Under the pieces are notes generated by a model that ran no database searches, was not told the DNA's origin, and worked only from the letters and a program-made list of their open reading frames with translations. Source: Candidatus Woesebacteria bacterium RIFCSPLOWO2_01_FULL_44_24b (lineage in GTDB: Bacteria > Patescibacteriota > Microgenomatia > UBA8517). From it: a stretch of DNA of 38,326 nucleotides. Location of the stretch: assembly GCA_001793235.1 (NCBI GenBank), contig MGHM01000003.1, positions 13,677 to 52,002 of the forward strand, given 5' to 3'. The position numbers were made by a program, and so were the translations under genes. How positions within the stretch are numbered: position 1 is the stretch's first letter; each line of letters opens with the position of its first letter. Of the stretch, positions 23,185-31,254 are shown one piece after another.

Positions 23185-23565
23185 TTAGTAGAGTTTTAAC
23201 TTCGGGATTCTTCGAAAATACTTTTTATTATTAGTAACAACAGTCAAATTGTTTGAGATTGCTGTAGCAGCTATAAATAAATCTATATCTTCTAGTCTCT
23301 TTCCCTTTTTTTCAAGAAATGCCTTTATTTTTCCATAAATTTTAGTGTTATTTTCTAACTGGATAATCCCAAGACTTAAGTCTTTTACCGTCTCTTCTAT
23401 CTCTTTCGCTCCTTTTTTAGGATTCATAGATTTGTAAGCACCATAATAAAGCTCGGATAGAGTAATCACACTAACTGCAGAGCCTTCCTTTACTAGCATT
23501 TCATCAAGCTTGGACCTACCTCGCAAATAATCTACAAGTATATTGGTATCAAGGAGATACTTCAT
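23185..23565 (-). CDS. vapC: VapC-like PIN-domain toxin
   Basis: A 126-residue PIN-domain protein of typical VapC length. The acidic residues expected for the Mg2+ site are D6 in YLLDTN, E38 in TLSELY and D95 in DIDLFIAATA. The fourth position, often Asp in TxDxxF, reads TNNKKYF, so Asn replaces it, as in some active members. VapC toxins are endoribonucleases. The ATG at 23565 fits the canonical MKYLLDTN start better than the upstream in-frame codon at 23577. It follows the antitoxin by 5 nt. Confidence 0.9.
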   Translation of the reverse strand: MKYLLDTNILVDYLRGRSKLDEMLVKEGSAVSVITLSELYYGAYKSMNPKKGAKEIEETVKDLSLGIIQLENNTKIYGKIKAFLEKKGKRLEDIDLFIAATAISNNLTVVTNNKKYFRRIPKLKLY

Positions 23566-23570
23566 GCAAG

Positions 23571-23834
23571 TTACCAACTCACATCTCTTTTCTTTGAAAA
23601 TCGCATTTTATGAACTTCAGGAAAGTCAGGAATTGAACCAAAATGCTTATCAATAGCTTCCTTAAAATCCTTAATGTTTTTTCGTTTAGTATCTCTACCA
23701 GGACCCAAAAGTCTAGCTACAGTAATCCCTGCTTTTTTTATTTCAAAGGTTTTCTTGGCGTTATAAACCTCTTCCAAAATCGTGAAAAAATTATTCCTGG
23801 CATCGCTGGCGTTAATCGGTGTTAGGTTACTCAT
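23571..23834 (-). CDS. Phd/YefM-family antitoxin
   Basis: An 87-residue protein. The N-terminal half (PINASDARNNFFTILEEV, then KKTFEIKKAGITVARLLGP) has the Phd/YefM fold: an S/A-D-AR-x-NF helix and the strand-turn ending in VARL. This half binds DNA in known members, and the C-terminal half neutralises the toxin; here it is basic and ends in RFSKKRDVSW. The ATG at 23834 is chosen over an upstream in-frame codon because family members begin just before the first strand. Two TGTACA sites at 23843-23858 directly precede it. Confidence 0.82.
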   Translation of the reverse strand: MSNLTPINASDARNNFFTILEEVYNAKKTFEIKKAGITVARLLGPGRDTKRKNIKDFKEAIDKHFGSIPDFPEVHKMRFSKKRDVSW

Positions 23835-23842
23835 GATTTCAT

Positions 23843-23858
23843 TGTACAAGATTGTACA
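23843..23858 (-). promoter_or_regulatory. Candidate antitoxin operator, paired TGTACA
   Basis: Two copies of the palindromic hexamer TGTACA (23843-23848 and 23853-23858) lie 10 bp apart centre to centre, 8 nt upstream of the antitoxin ATG. TGTACA cores are the known recognition sites of YefM-YoeB repression in E. coli, where the spacing is 12 bp. Autoregulation by the toxin-antitoxin complex is inferred. Confidence 0.6.
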
Positions 23859-23905
23859 TAGTTGCCAACACGCCAAGATTCATTCTTTTAATTTCAACTC
23901 GGCTT

Positions 23906-24958
23906 CTACAGAGTGAGCTCTGAATTTATAAACTCATCCAGATCCCCATCTAAAACCGAGTCGGGGTCACTTGATTCCACCTCGGTGCGGAGGTCTTTTA
24001 CCATTTTATAAGGATGCAAAACATACGAGCGGATTTGGGTTCCCCAAGTGGCCGGGGTGTATTCTCCTTGAAGCTCGCGCTTTTCTTTTTGTACGCGCGC
24101 CTCCTCCGCGGCCCAGAGTTTGGCACGCAAAAGCTCGAGCGCGTATTTGCGGTTTTGCTCCTGATAGCGCTCAGTGCGGGCACTAACCACAATCCCCGTC
24201 GGTTTGTGCGTCAGGCGGACCGCCGTTGAAACTTTATTAACATTTTGGCCACCATGCCCACCCGCCCGGCTAAATTGCCATTCCAAATCATCCACTTTTA
24301 GCTCAATGTCCGGGGTGTCGGCCTCGGTAAGCTCGGGCATCACTTCAACTAACGTAAACGAGGTCTGTCTCAGTTTGTCCGCATTAAATGGCGACTGCCG
24401 CACGAGTCTATGAGTCCCCGCCTCTCTTTTCAGGTAGCCGTAAGCATAAGTTCCCTGAACCTTAAACGTCGCGGTCTTAAGGCCCGCTTCTTCGCCGGGA
24501 GTCTCATCAATGACTTCCACCTTCCAGTTTCTGCGCTCGGCGTAGCGCAAATACATCCGGAGAATCATGCTTGTCCAGTCCATCGCCTCAGTCCCGCCCT
24601 GGCCTGCATGAATTGTAACTATCGCGTTTTTTTTGTCATATTTGCCGGATAAATACGCGGTCATCTCTAGCTTGACAAGGCGTGCCTCCGCTTTTTTAAG
24701 CTCCTCAGCGAGTCCTTCCTCAACTTCCCCTTCCTCCGATAATTCATCCAAGGTGTTAATTTCATCTCTCAAACTGTCTATTTCTTCGATTTCTGATTGC
24801 AAATCCCCCAGCTCCTGCATTATGGCTCTAGCTTCATCAGGCGTGTCCCACAGCCCGGGCTTTGCGCTTTCAAGCTCCAAAACCCGCAGGCGTTCGCGTT
24901 TCTTTGCGAGATCCACACTTTCTTCAAATTTCTCAAAGCGTCTGTGTAATTCGTCCAT
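23906..24958 (-). CDS. prfB: Peptide chain release factor 2
   Basis: A 350-residue class I release factor. The SPF tripeptide at 189-191, which reads UGA/UAA, marks it as RF2, and the catalytic GGQ is at 236-238 in [10 protein letters not shown]. The N-terminal helical domain (about 1-100) and the C-terminal [17 protein letters not shown] segment are complete. It begins at MDELHRRF, about 25 residues shorter at the N-terminus than E. coli RF2. No CTTTGA frameshift site or upstream exon is seen, so the usual programmed +1 frameshift autoregulation appears to be absent. A TATAAT (24968-24963) lies 4 nt before the ATG and TATAAA a little further upstream; no SD is present. A small palindrome CGAATC-TAT-GATTCG sits at 24980-24994. 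Confidence 0.95.
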   Translation of the reverse strand: MDELHRRFEKFEESVDLAKKRERLRVLELESAKPGLWDTPDEARAIMQELGDLQSEIEEIDSLRDEINTLDELSEEGEVEEGLAEELKKAEARLVKLEMTAYLSGKYDKKNAIVTIHAGQGGTEAMDWTSMILRMYLRYAERRNWKVEVIDETPGEEAGLKTATFKVQGTYAYGYLKREAGTHRLVRQSPFNADKLRQTSFTLVEVMPELTEADTPDIELKVDDLEWQFSRAGGHGGQNVNKVSTAVRLTHKPTGIVVSARTERYQEQNRKYALELLRAKLWAAEEARVQKEKRELQGEYTPATWGTQIRSYVLHPYKMVKDLRTEVESSDPDSVLDGDLDEFINSELTL

Positions 24959-25010
24959 AAAAATTATAAATTTATATATCGAATCTATGATTCGCTATGA
25001 GGCTAGTATA

Positions 25011-25466
25011 TCATTCTCGCGGGCAAAGGAGCTCCCGAAGATATTTTTTTTCTTCTTCACTAAACTCACCCTCTGCTTTGGATTCCGGAATAGTATCGGT
25101 TATTCCCAAAACATCAACAAGCCGGCTGCGGGAAGCATCCAGCGCATTTGATATGGGCTTTGGAGCGTCCTTCCAGCCCAAAAGCTCGGTAAACATGGTT
25201 CGCCCACCAACTAACAGGATGGCTTCAATGAGTAGCGCCAGGAAAAAACCAAGGCCGACACCGGGCAAAATGCCTTTAATTGTCCAATGGTTATACCTGT
25301 GCTGAAGCATCCCAAAAGTAAGAATCAACAGAAAGAGGCATAAAACTATAGCGCCGGCTTGCAAGTAGTTCGGAGAAAAAACCAAGCCGCCGGGAAGATT
25401 AAAGCTGCCAATTGTTTGAAAAAGCTTATTTGGAACTTCCTGGAGCTCGCTAGTGTCTACGTTCAT
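25011..25466 (-). CDS. Small membrane protein upstream of prfB, unknown
   Basis: A 151-residue protein with two membrane segments (about 37-55 and 66-86, the second rich in Gly/Leu) between a short N-terminal region and an acidic, charged C-terminal tail (EGEFSEEEKKYLRELLCPRE). The spacing suggests a hairpin membrane protein with the tail on the inside. I recognise no family. It lies 52 nt upstream of prfB on the same strand and 18 nt downstream of the 25485 gene, so it may belong to the same transcript. Confidence 0.65.
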   Translation of the reverse strand: MNVDTSELQEVPNKLFQTIGSFNLPGGLVFSPNYLQAGAIVLCLFLLILTFGMLQHRYNHWTIKGILPGVGLGFFLALLIEAILLVGGRTMFTELLGWKDAPKPISNALDASRSRLVDVLGITDTIPESKAEGEFSEEEKKYLRELLCPRE

Positions 25467-25484
25467 CCTGCCTATATTGTAGCA

Positions 25485-25751
25485 CTACAGCGAGGATGCC
25501 TCTGTCTCCATGGAGTCAATGTCTGCCTCAAAGTCCCCGGTTACTGTTGCCTCCAGCTCCGCTTCCAAAGTTCCAACATCGGTGGAGTCGGAAATAGGGC
25601 TTGGAGAGAGCAAAGAGTCTTCTGCCGCACTTGGAGCCGGTGAAGGATACACAGCCCCATTTTGCATTGTAACTACAACTACTAATACAACAATTGCAGC
25701 AATGGCCGCCAAAATTAATAAAACATGCGCAAACCCACGATTATTCTTCAT
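25485..25751 (-). CDS. Small signal-anchored acidic protein, unknown
   Basis: An 88-residue protein if started at the ATG at 25751, which follows a Lys/Arg-rich leader codon option at 25769. MKNNRGFAHVLLIL and the following hydrophobic run (about 8-28) form an N-terminal anchor of the RGFAH type common in CPR small proteins. The remainder is a disordered, acidic, Ser/Pro-rich tail ending TEASSL. The charged-then-hydrophobic start recalls prepilins, but there is no Glu at +5 and no pilin body. It overlaps the 25741 gene by 11 nt. Confidence 0.55.
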   Translation of the reverse strand: MKNNRGFAHVLLILAAIAAIVVLVVVVTMQNGAVYPSPAPSAAEDSLLSPSPISDSTDVGTLEAELEATVTGDFEADIDSMETEASSL

Positions 25752-26298
25752 CTTCCTCCTCGCTTTCACTAGCTTTTAAGTTTCTTAAAGCCTTAACAAC
25801 TTCTTCGCGGGCAGTTTTAACAAGTGCATGAACTTCCCTTAAATCTCCATGAAACTCGCTTAAGACCTCGCTTACATTCTCGCCCAAAGTCTCCTCGTCG
25901 GTTATTGCAATATCATAGGTTTTCCCGGCTTGAGTGTTGACAGCCTCTTGAGCACTGGCAATTGCCGCTTCGGCCGCGGACGTGTCCGTATCCGGCAATC
26001 TCACCTCGATTTTTGCCAAAATACCGCTAAGCCTTTCTAAAACATTATTCCAGTGCTCAACCCACTTATTATTGACATTAACAATCCTCTCAGCTAGGTT
26101 TTCAATTATTTTCTGCTTGCGCTCATCCCGAATCTCTGAGAGTTTTTCTCGGAGCTCCTCACGATTTTGCCTTATTTCATCTAAAGCTTGCTGGCGGTTT
26201 GCGCGAAACTCTTCAATAGCACCCCTGTATCTCTGAACACTGCTTGGAGTTACCGTATTAGCTAACAAAACTAGAGAAGCAATAAGTGAAAACATCAC
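25741..26298 (-). CDS. Exported coiled-coil protein, unknown
   Basis: A 185-residue protein. The first ~18 residues form a hydrophobic signal (FSLIASLVLLANTV), followed by a long charged helix (about 24-95; RQNREELREKLSEIRDERKQK) and a second helical region (about 108-175). The linker KIEVRLPDTDTSAAEAAI is recognisable from CPR extracytoplasmic coiled-coil proteins. The C-terminus is an acidic run (SESEEEDEE). No enzymatic motif is seen. It may be a structural or scaffold protein outside the membrane. Its last codons overlap the 25485 gene, supporting cotranscription. Confidence 0.65.
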   Translation of the reverse strand: MMFSLIASLVLLANTVTPSSVQRYRGAIEEFRANRQQALDEIRQNREELREKLSEIRDERKQKIIENLAERIVNVNNKWVEHWNNVLERLSGILAKIEVRLPDTDTSAAEAAIASAQEAVNTQAGKTYDIAITDEETLGENVSEVLSEFHGDLREVHALVKTAREEVVKALRNLKASESEEEDEE

Positions 26299-26336
26299 GC
26301 TTTAGTTTATAAAAAATACCTTCAGAAAGTCAATAC

Positions 26337-26990
26337 TTAATTAGTAGAAGTCGGTGTTGGAGAGGGAGTTGCCGAGGCTTTTGGCGATGCAGTCGAGGTT
26401 GAGGTTGCCTTTGGAGTGGCCGTAGCCGTGCCGCCTTTTCTGGGGCCTGTCGTGATGCTCACATCAAAATCTCCCGAGATTGTTGCGCGCCTCGTTCTTA
26501 CTTTTTCATACAATTCTTCGAGTTTTTCAGTAATTTCATCGGCCAGCTCCGGACTAAGCTCACGGGAATAAGTTGCCACCGTCTCTGTTGCATCCTGCTT
26601 GTCGGCATTGCCCGCTTCAATATTTTCAAATCCCAGTTTCTCAAGCTCTTTTTGCAAAAAACTTGCTTCCCCTGGAACTCCGGTGCCATTCAAAACCTCT
26701 ACTTTTACTTTTTCCTTCGCTACCGGCGAGGCTGAGGGAGCTGGCTCAGAAGTTGGCGTCTCAGTAGTAGGACTGGGGAAGGTGGAAAGTCCGCCAACTG
26801 GTGTGGGTGATGGAGAAGCTCCTCCTGAATTATTGCCAAGTATAAGCCAGCCACCAACAACCACAATTAGAATTACACCGACTACCGCAATGATAATTTT
26901 TATATTAGAACCGCGGCCGGAAGGCTCTTTTGGCTGAGGAAATGAAACCTCCGGAGAGACTGGCATGGGACGTGGTTGTGTTTCTTCCAT
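26337..26990 (-). CDS. Membrane-anchored protein with LytR_C domain
   Basis: A 217-residue protein using the ATG at 26990, just after a promoter-like site. It has a Pro-rich cytoplasmic N-terminus (about 1-30), a membrane helix (about 33-52), a Ser/Thr/Pro linker (about 56-92) and a domain at about 95-175 that matches LytR_C (the C-terminal domain of LytR-CpsA-Psr proteins): VKVEVLNGTGVPGEASFLQK, then LEKLGF and ATETVATYS. A second Ala/Ser/Thr/Pro-rich tail follows. No LCP catalytic domain is present, so it is a stand-alone LytR_C protein. In known proteins this domain is extracytoplasmic and of unclear binding function. A role in wall polymer attachment is inferred. Confidence 0.78.
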   Translation of the reverse strand: MEETQPRPMPVSPEVSFPQPKEPSGRGSNIKIIIAVVGVILIVVVGGWLILGNNSGGASPSPTPVGGLSTFPSPTTETPTSEPAPSASPVAKEKVKVEVLNGTGVPGEASFLQKELEKLGFENIEAGNADKQDATETVATYSRELSPELADEITEKLEELYEKVRTRRATISGDFDVSITTGPRKGGTATATPKATSTSTASPKASATPSPTPTSTN

Positions 26991-26999
26991 ACTCACCGG

Positions 27000-27029
27000 T
27001 ATATAATCATAATTAGCCGACAAAGTCAA
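27000..27029 (-). promoter_or_regulatory. Promoter of the LytR_C gene
   Basis: On the minus strand TTGACT (27029-27024) and TATATA (27005-27000) are 18 bp apart; TTATAT with 17 bp is an alternative. The -10 ends 9 nt before the ATG at 26990, so the leader would be 0-3 nt. The -35 lies over the last codons of tgt. Confidence 0.5.
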
Positions 27030-28195
27030 TACTTCCGCTCACCCAACCAATGTTTCTTCAATGCATTAAAGTGGCCATTTATGATGCTCCTTCTCACCTC
27101 CCGCATTAAGTCATTAATGAAATAAACATTATGAATGGTGGTTAAACGGACTCCCAATGGCTCACCGCTAACCAGAAGATGATGAATATAAGCAGACGAA
27201 TAGTTATTACAAGTATGACAATTGCAAGTCTTACTTATCGGCTTCTTAACATCCTTAAATTTAGATTTATTAATATCAATCCTAAATTTATTAAGGCTCA
27301 ATCCTCCATCTTCAGGGTATGTAAACAGCAAGCCAGTGCGGGCCATGCGTGTTATGCCGGTGTTATCAAAAGTGTCCATCCCGCGCTCAACAGCGACGAA
27401 AATTCCCTCCGGGCCCCCGCCAAGGCCTAGTGCATGAACAGGTTTGTCATCCGGTAAAAATTCAGATACTGTGTCCATACCTTTGGCAGTAAAGTTGGGA
27501 TCTGCGCCAATTGTTTCATCACCAAAAGCGATGCCATCAAAGCCGGCAGTCAAAATATAATCAAGAAAATTTTTTCTGATTTTTTTGTTTAGCCCGCCAT
27601 GCAAAATCCCATAAAGAGCTTGATCTGATTTTAACTTTTTATGTTCTTTAAAGCTCCTTTCTTCCCAGTCAAAAGTTCGTCTTAAAGCCTCTTTATTTTT
27701 CCTGTCAGAGTTGGCTAATTTGATAGGCTGGTCGAATGCCATAATAATATCCGCTCCCAAAATTTTCTGTATCTGCATTGATTTTTCGGGAGTAATTTCA
27801 TGTATCGAGCCATCAATATGGGAGCGAAATTTTGCTCCCTTGTCTGTAATTTTTACACTCTGCCCAACCTCTTCTCCTTTGGTCCACAAGTAAGAAACCT
27901 GATAGCCACCGCTATCGGTAATCATTGGCCCGTCCCACTTCATGAAGTTTCTCAAGTCACCAAACTTTTTAATAACATCAACTCCGGGGCGAAGATAAAG
28001 ATGATATGTGTTTGCCAAAACAACCTGTGAACCGGCATTTTTTAAATCTGTCTCATCAAGCCCTTTGACTGAAGCCTTAGTCCCCACTACCGAAAAAGCA
28101 GGCGTTTCAATGTCTCCGTGAGGAGTATGAATTATTGCCGCTCTGGCCTTTGTTTTATTGTCTTTTTTTATTAACTCAAAAGAAAATTTCTGCAC
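27026..28195 (-). CDS. tgt: Divergent tRNA-guanine transglycosylase
   Basis: A 389-residue TGT-fold protein. General acid/base Asp94 (DSGG), Asp155 (MAFD), nucleophile Asp277 and the zinc ligands C324-x-C326-xx-C329 and H355 are all kept. Some residues around the preQ1 pocket are changed: VQGG is LHGG (His199 in place of Gln), AIGGL is AFGDE (Asp226 in place of Gly), and the D-x-V-x-PTR motif reads DNTGITR. The DECTPY-type segment is also altered. The protein may therefore use a different base or act on a different tRNA. No queuosine synthesis genes are nearby. It ends inside the LytR_C promoter and is 9 nt downstream of the AAA+ gene. Confidence 0.85.
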   Translation of the reverse strand: MQKFSFELIKKDNKTKARAAIIHTPHGDIETPAFSVVGTKASVKGLDETDLKNAGSQVVLANTYHLYLRPGVDVIKKFGDLRNFMKWDGPMITDSGGYQVSYLWTKGEEVGQSVKITDKGAKFRSHIDGSIHEITPEKSMQIQKILGADIIMAFDQPIKLANSDRKNKEALRRTFDWEERSFKEHKKLKSDQALYGILHGGLNKKIRKNFLDYILTAGFDGIAFGDETIGADPNFTAKGMDTVSEFLPDDKPVHALGLGGGPEGIFVAVERGMDTFDNTGITRMARTGLLFTYPEDGGLSLNKFRIDINKSKFKDVKKPISKTCNCHTCNNYSSAYIHHLLVSGEPLGVRLTTIHNVYFINDLMREVRRSIINGHFNALKKHWLGERKY

Positions 28196-28204
28196 TGAAG
28201 TATT

Positions 28205-30658
28205 TTACTTCTTCTCCCACAAAAACTCACCTTTGGCCGAGCCGGGAAGAATTGTAACATTATCGCCGGATTTAATCTCCCCCGAGAGCATGGCTTTGCC
28301 AAGTAAGTCTCCAATGGATAATTCAATAATTCTCCGCATTGGCCGTGCGCCAAATTCCGGTTCATAGCCATCTTCAGCAAGCTTTTTAACAGCCTCTTTA
28401 CTGAAAGAAAGCATAATATTTTTCTTTTCCAAGTTTCTTGCCAGATCCGAAAGCAGAATCTGGGCCACTTTAGTCAAGTGAAGAGTGGTCAAGGGCTCGT
28501 AAACCACGACACCGTCAAAGCGGTTTACAAGCTCAGGCGAGAAAATATTATTTTTCAAAATATTATCTACCACCTTCTCCTGAAGATTGGTCTCGTCTTT
28601 AGTGACCAACTCTCTTATGTACTCGGCTCCGGCGTTACTTGTCGCTATCACAAACAAATTGCTACAGCTGACTTTTTTATCAAACGCATCCGTAATCACG
28701 CCTTCGTCCAATATTGCCAAAAAAAGATTGAAAACTTCGGCAGGAGCTTTCTCAATTTCGTCCAAAAGAAGCAAACTCGCCGGTTCGTTTTTAATAACAG
28801 TAGTCAAAGCACCCGGCTGATTTAGTGCGGCTGAGCCAATCAGCCGCTCGAGTCCTTCACGGCCCACATATTCGGCCATGTCAAAACGAATAATTTTATC
28901 TTCACTACCAAAATATACTTTTGCTAAAACCTTGGCAGTCTCGGTCTTCCCAACCCCGGTCGGCCCTAAAAATAAAAATGATCCTATGGGGCGTTTGGAA
29001 CTGGTGACTCCCAGAGATTTACTTCTTAATATCTTCGCAATCAAATTAACCGCTTCATCCTGGTTTACAAGCCGCTCATGAATGATTTCTTCCAGGTTAG
29101 CCAAGCGGGTGTTTTCATCATGGCTTAAGTTAGCAAAAGAAATTCCGGTTTTCTCGGCCAATACTTTGTTTACATCCTCGACTGTAATTATGTCGTCCGC
29201 TCTCGTTTGATCATTGTAAAAAACCACCGCATCCAATAGCTCCAATGCTTTTTCGGGAAATGGAGTATCAGTAATGTATTGCGCTGACCCTTCCAGTATT
29301 TTTGTCAAACCGGGGACGGTTATCACAATATTTTTCTTCTTCTCCCAGTCGTTTGCGGCTTCCAGAATTATCTCACGGGCTTCCTCAAGGCTTGGCTCGT
29401 CAACGTCAACCGTCTCGAAAAACTTTCTGAGCCTTGAAGCCCGTGCCAGATATTTCTCGTAATCATCATTGGTTGAGATAGCAATAATCTTAAGCTTTCC
29501 TTTTTCAAGATGTGTTTCAAAAATATCAGTCAGATCAAGCCCTTCAAGACTTAAGGTGGTAAGCCTCTGGAGGTCCCGTAGCACCAAAATAATATTTCCC
29601 GCGGCAGCCGCTTCTTCCAAAATATCGGCCATTTTTTGCTTCTTGCGGTTTTTGTCCAAGGTGCCGGAAAAAACAAAGTTATAATCAAGCTCAAGAACCC
29701 GCCTGTAAGAAAGCTCGGCCCCGAATTCGCCGGTCACGGCACGCCGGGCAAACTCGTAAACTACGGTTTTCTTGCCAACGCCGGGTTCCCCTGTCAATAT
29801 TACAGACTTGCCGCCAGTCAAGGCCCGCTCCATCCTTGAAACCACATCCCCACGACCGATTAAATGATGAGTAAAGTCGGTCCGGGCGCCCATGTCTGTT
29901 GAGTACTGCTTAAGTTGCGGTGTGTAGCCAAACAATAGTTCGCGGCCAATACCAGGAGAGCCCCAGCCAGAGGCTGGTCCGCCTTTGGCGGAAAAACCTG
30001 ACTCCAACCTTTTATCGAACCATCTGGCAGCCATTACGATATCTTCTTTGGTTAGTCCTTCTTCTCTCAAAGCAGTTTCGCTCCAGGTTTCGCCTTTAAT
30101 GAGAAGATCCACAATTTCACTTACTGACGCAGGTAATACCTCTTTATTAATCTGAACCGGCTTGGCTTTTGCAATTAAATTCTTGGAAGAGGCAGACAAG
30201 TGTGCAGCCAAAAAGACTCCGGGTTCGCTTCCAAAAAATGCCGAAATAGGGGTTCTGCTTTGCATTTTTCTCCACAATTCCTGGGCAACAACCTTAGGAC
30301 TCCTCCGGGCGCGCTCATAAACCCCGAGCGAAAGAACTGGCAAAATTATCCAAATAAGAAATCCGGCCGCGCCAAAGATAAAAAAGAAAAATAAGGTTAA
30401 CATCCCTGTGATAAATAAAATTATCCTCACTACCGCCCCGATTCCTCTGGAAACCAGGTTAAAACTCAAGGACTCAAGCTCATACATCAAATCAAAGCCG
30501 GGCTTTTTTTCGCTTATCACTAGCCTTTTCCAGGGAGCAAAGAGGGAGGTTAAAAGGACGGTCAGGGAAAAGTAGTGAATTATACTTCTGAGGGCATAAA
30601 CATAGCGGTTCGCATAAAAATTAAGCCCTTCGGTGTAGTGCCAAGCAAGAAAGCCCAT
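28205..30658 (-). CDS. Membrane-anchored, degenerate Clp-like AAA+ protein
   Basis: An 817-residue protein with two or three N-terminal membrane segments (about 27-42, 72-112), a region resembling half a Clp_N repeat (about 178-215) and two AAA+ modules. D1 appears inactive: Walker A is GEPGVGK-K (290-297) with Lys for Thr, and the Walker B DE is RD (361-362). D2 is intact: GPTGVGKT (565-572), LLLLDE (629-634) and the NRFD arginine-finger segment. The D1 K-Y-R-G pore loop is replaced by SGTLDKN. The D2 pore loop GYVGYEEGG is replaced by SAALNQPGAL, so no aromatic pore residue is seen. I find no IGF/VGF ClpP-binding loop. It resembles ClpC/ClpB but is probably not a standard unfoldase. Residues about 222-232 come from a palindromic element. 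Confidence 0.85.
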   Translation of the reverse strand: MGFLAWHYTEGLNFYANRYVYALRSIIHYFSLTVLLTSLFAPWKRLVISEKKPGFDLMYELESLSFNLVSRGIGAVVRIILFITGMLTLFFFFIFGAAGFLIWIILPVLSLGVYERARRSPKVVAQELWRKMQSRTPISAFFGSEPGVFLAAHLSASSKNLIAKAKPVQINKEVLPASVSEIVDLLIKGETWSETALREEGLTKEDIVMAARWFDKRLESGFSAKGGPASGWGSPGIGRELLFGYTPQLKQYSTDMGARTDFTHHLIGRGDVVSRMERALTGGKSVILTGEPGVGKKTVVYEFARRAVTGEFGAELSYRRVLELDYNFVFSGTLDKNRKKQKMADILEEAAAAGNIILVLRDLQRLTTLSLEGLDLTDIFETHLEKGKLKIIAISTNDDYEKYLARASRLRKFFETVDVDEPSLEEAREIILEAANDWEKKKNIVITVPGLTKILEGSAQYITDTPFPEKALELLDAVVFYNDQTRADDIITVEDVNKVLAEKTGISFANLSHDENTRLANLEEIIHERLVNQDEAVNLIAKILRSKSLGVTSSKRPIGSFLFLGPTGVGKTETAKVLAKVYFGSEDKIIRFDMAEYVGREGLERLIGSAALNQPGALTTVIKNEPASLLLLDEIEKAPAEVFNLFLAILDEGVITDAFDKKVSCSNLFVIATSNAGAEYIRELVTKDETNLQEKVVDNILKNNIFSPELVNRFDGVVVYEPLTTLHLTKVAQILLSDLARNLEKKNIMLSFSKEAVKKLAEDGYEPEFGARPMRRIIELSIGDLLGKAMLSGEIKSGDNVTILPGSAKGEFLWEKK
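29963..29992. repeat. Tandem palindromes in frame within the Clp-like gene
   Basis: CCAGCC-AGA-GGCTGG (29963-29977) is followed at once by TCCGCC-TTT-GGCGGA (29978-29992). The two adjacent hairpins encode SAKGGPASGW in the linker before D1. The pattern resembles short mobile palindromes seen in other CPR genomes. Confidence 0.65.
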
Positions 30659-30675
30659 ACTTCATATTAGCATGG

Positions 30676-31254
30676 CTAGCCTTCGGATATTAATTTAAGT
30701 AGTTTCACGAAATCTCCATGATGGTTTCCTATAAACCAGAAGACATATGCCGCGGTGCCGGGGAGAATTACAATATTTTCAATCCATTTGCCGGTTGTGA
30801 TCCTAAGAGCCGAAATTGGCGGGAAACCGAAGCGCCACCTAAACGGGAACAATAAAGGCAGACCTTCTTTAGTAACGGCGTCGCCTAACAAATGGCTCAC
30901 ATAGCCAATCATCATAGCCGCATAAATAATATTAATCTCCACATAAACCGGGTTCAGGATTCTGGGCAGGACAAAACCCAGACCATGGTAAACCAAGAAA
31001 ACTCCCAAAAGAGAGTGGGTTAAATTTCGGTGCCCCAAAAAAAGCGGCAGAAAAAGTTTGCCGATAAAATCTCTCCCCGGCAGGAAATCCCACAATCTGT
31101 TTGTGGACTGATCAATATCGGGAAGAGTTGCCCCGATAATGTTTCCAACTATGGCGGCAGTGGCGGTTGCAACGTTCAAGTGCTCCGGCGGGCTAACCGC
31201 GGCAACTGTCACAAGAGACGCAAAGGCAATAGCATCGTGGGTTCGACCTGTCAT
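30676..31254 (-). CDS. YdjM-like membrane-bound hydrolase family protein
   Basis: A 192-residue membrane protein with YdjM/DUF457 motifs: TGRTHD at the start, GATLPDID (about 40-47), GHRNLTHSLLG (about 72-82) and YVSHLLGDAVTKEG (about 115-128). These conserved His/Asp residues are the proposed metal ligands of the family. Four to five membrane segments are predicted. The ATG at 31254 overlaps the upstream glycosyltransferase stop by 4 nt. An alternative start at 31260 would add two residues. The family's exact reaction is unknown; it is often called a LexA-regulated membrane-bound metal-dependent hydrolase. Confidence 0.82.
   Translation of the reverse strand: MTGRTHDAIAFASLVTVAAVSPPEHLNVATATAAIVGNIIGATLPDIDQSTNRLWDFLPGRDFIGKLFLPLFLGHRNLTHSLLGVFLVYHGLGFVLPRILNPVYVEINIIYAAMMIGYVSHLLGDAVTKEGLPLLFPFRWRFGFPPISALRITTGKWIENIVILPGTAAYVFWFIGNHHGDFVKLLKLISEG

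Noticed and set aside
23185..23834. VapC module as part of a defence island
   Set aside because: Neighbours are housekeeping and envelope genes; no restriction, CRISPR or other defence genes are present.
24959..25010. Upstream exon and frameshift site for prfB
   Set aside because: I looked for CTTTGA and an SD-like stimulator on the minus strand here and found none.
25485..25751. Small anchored protein as a type IV prepilin
   Set aside because: The start resembles a prepilin leader, but the Glu at +5 and a pilin-like body are missing.
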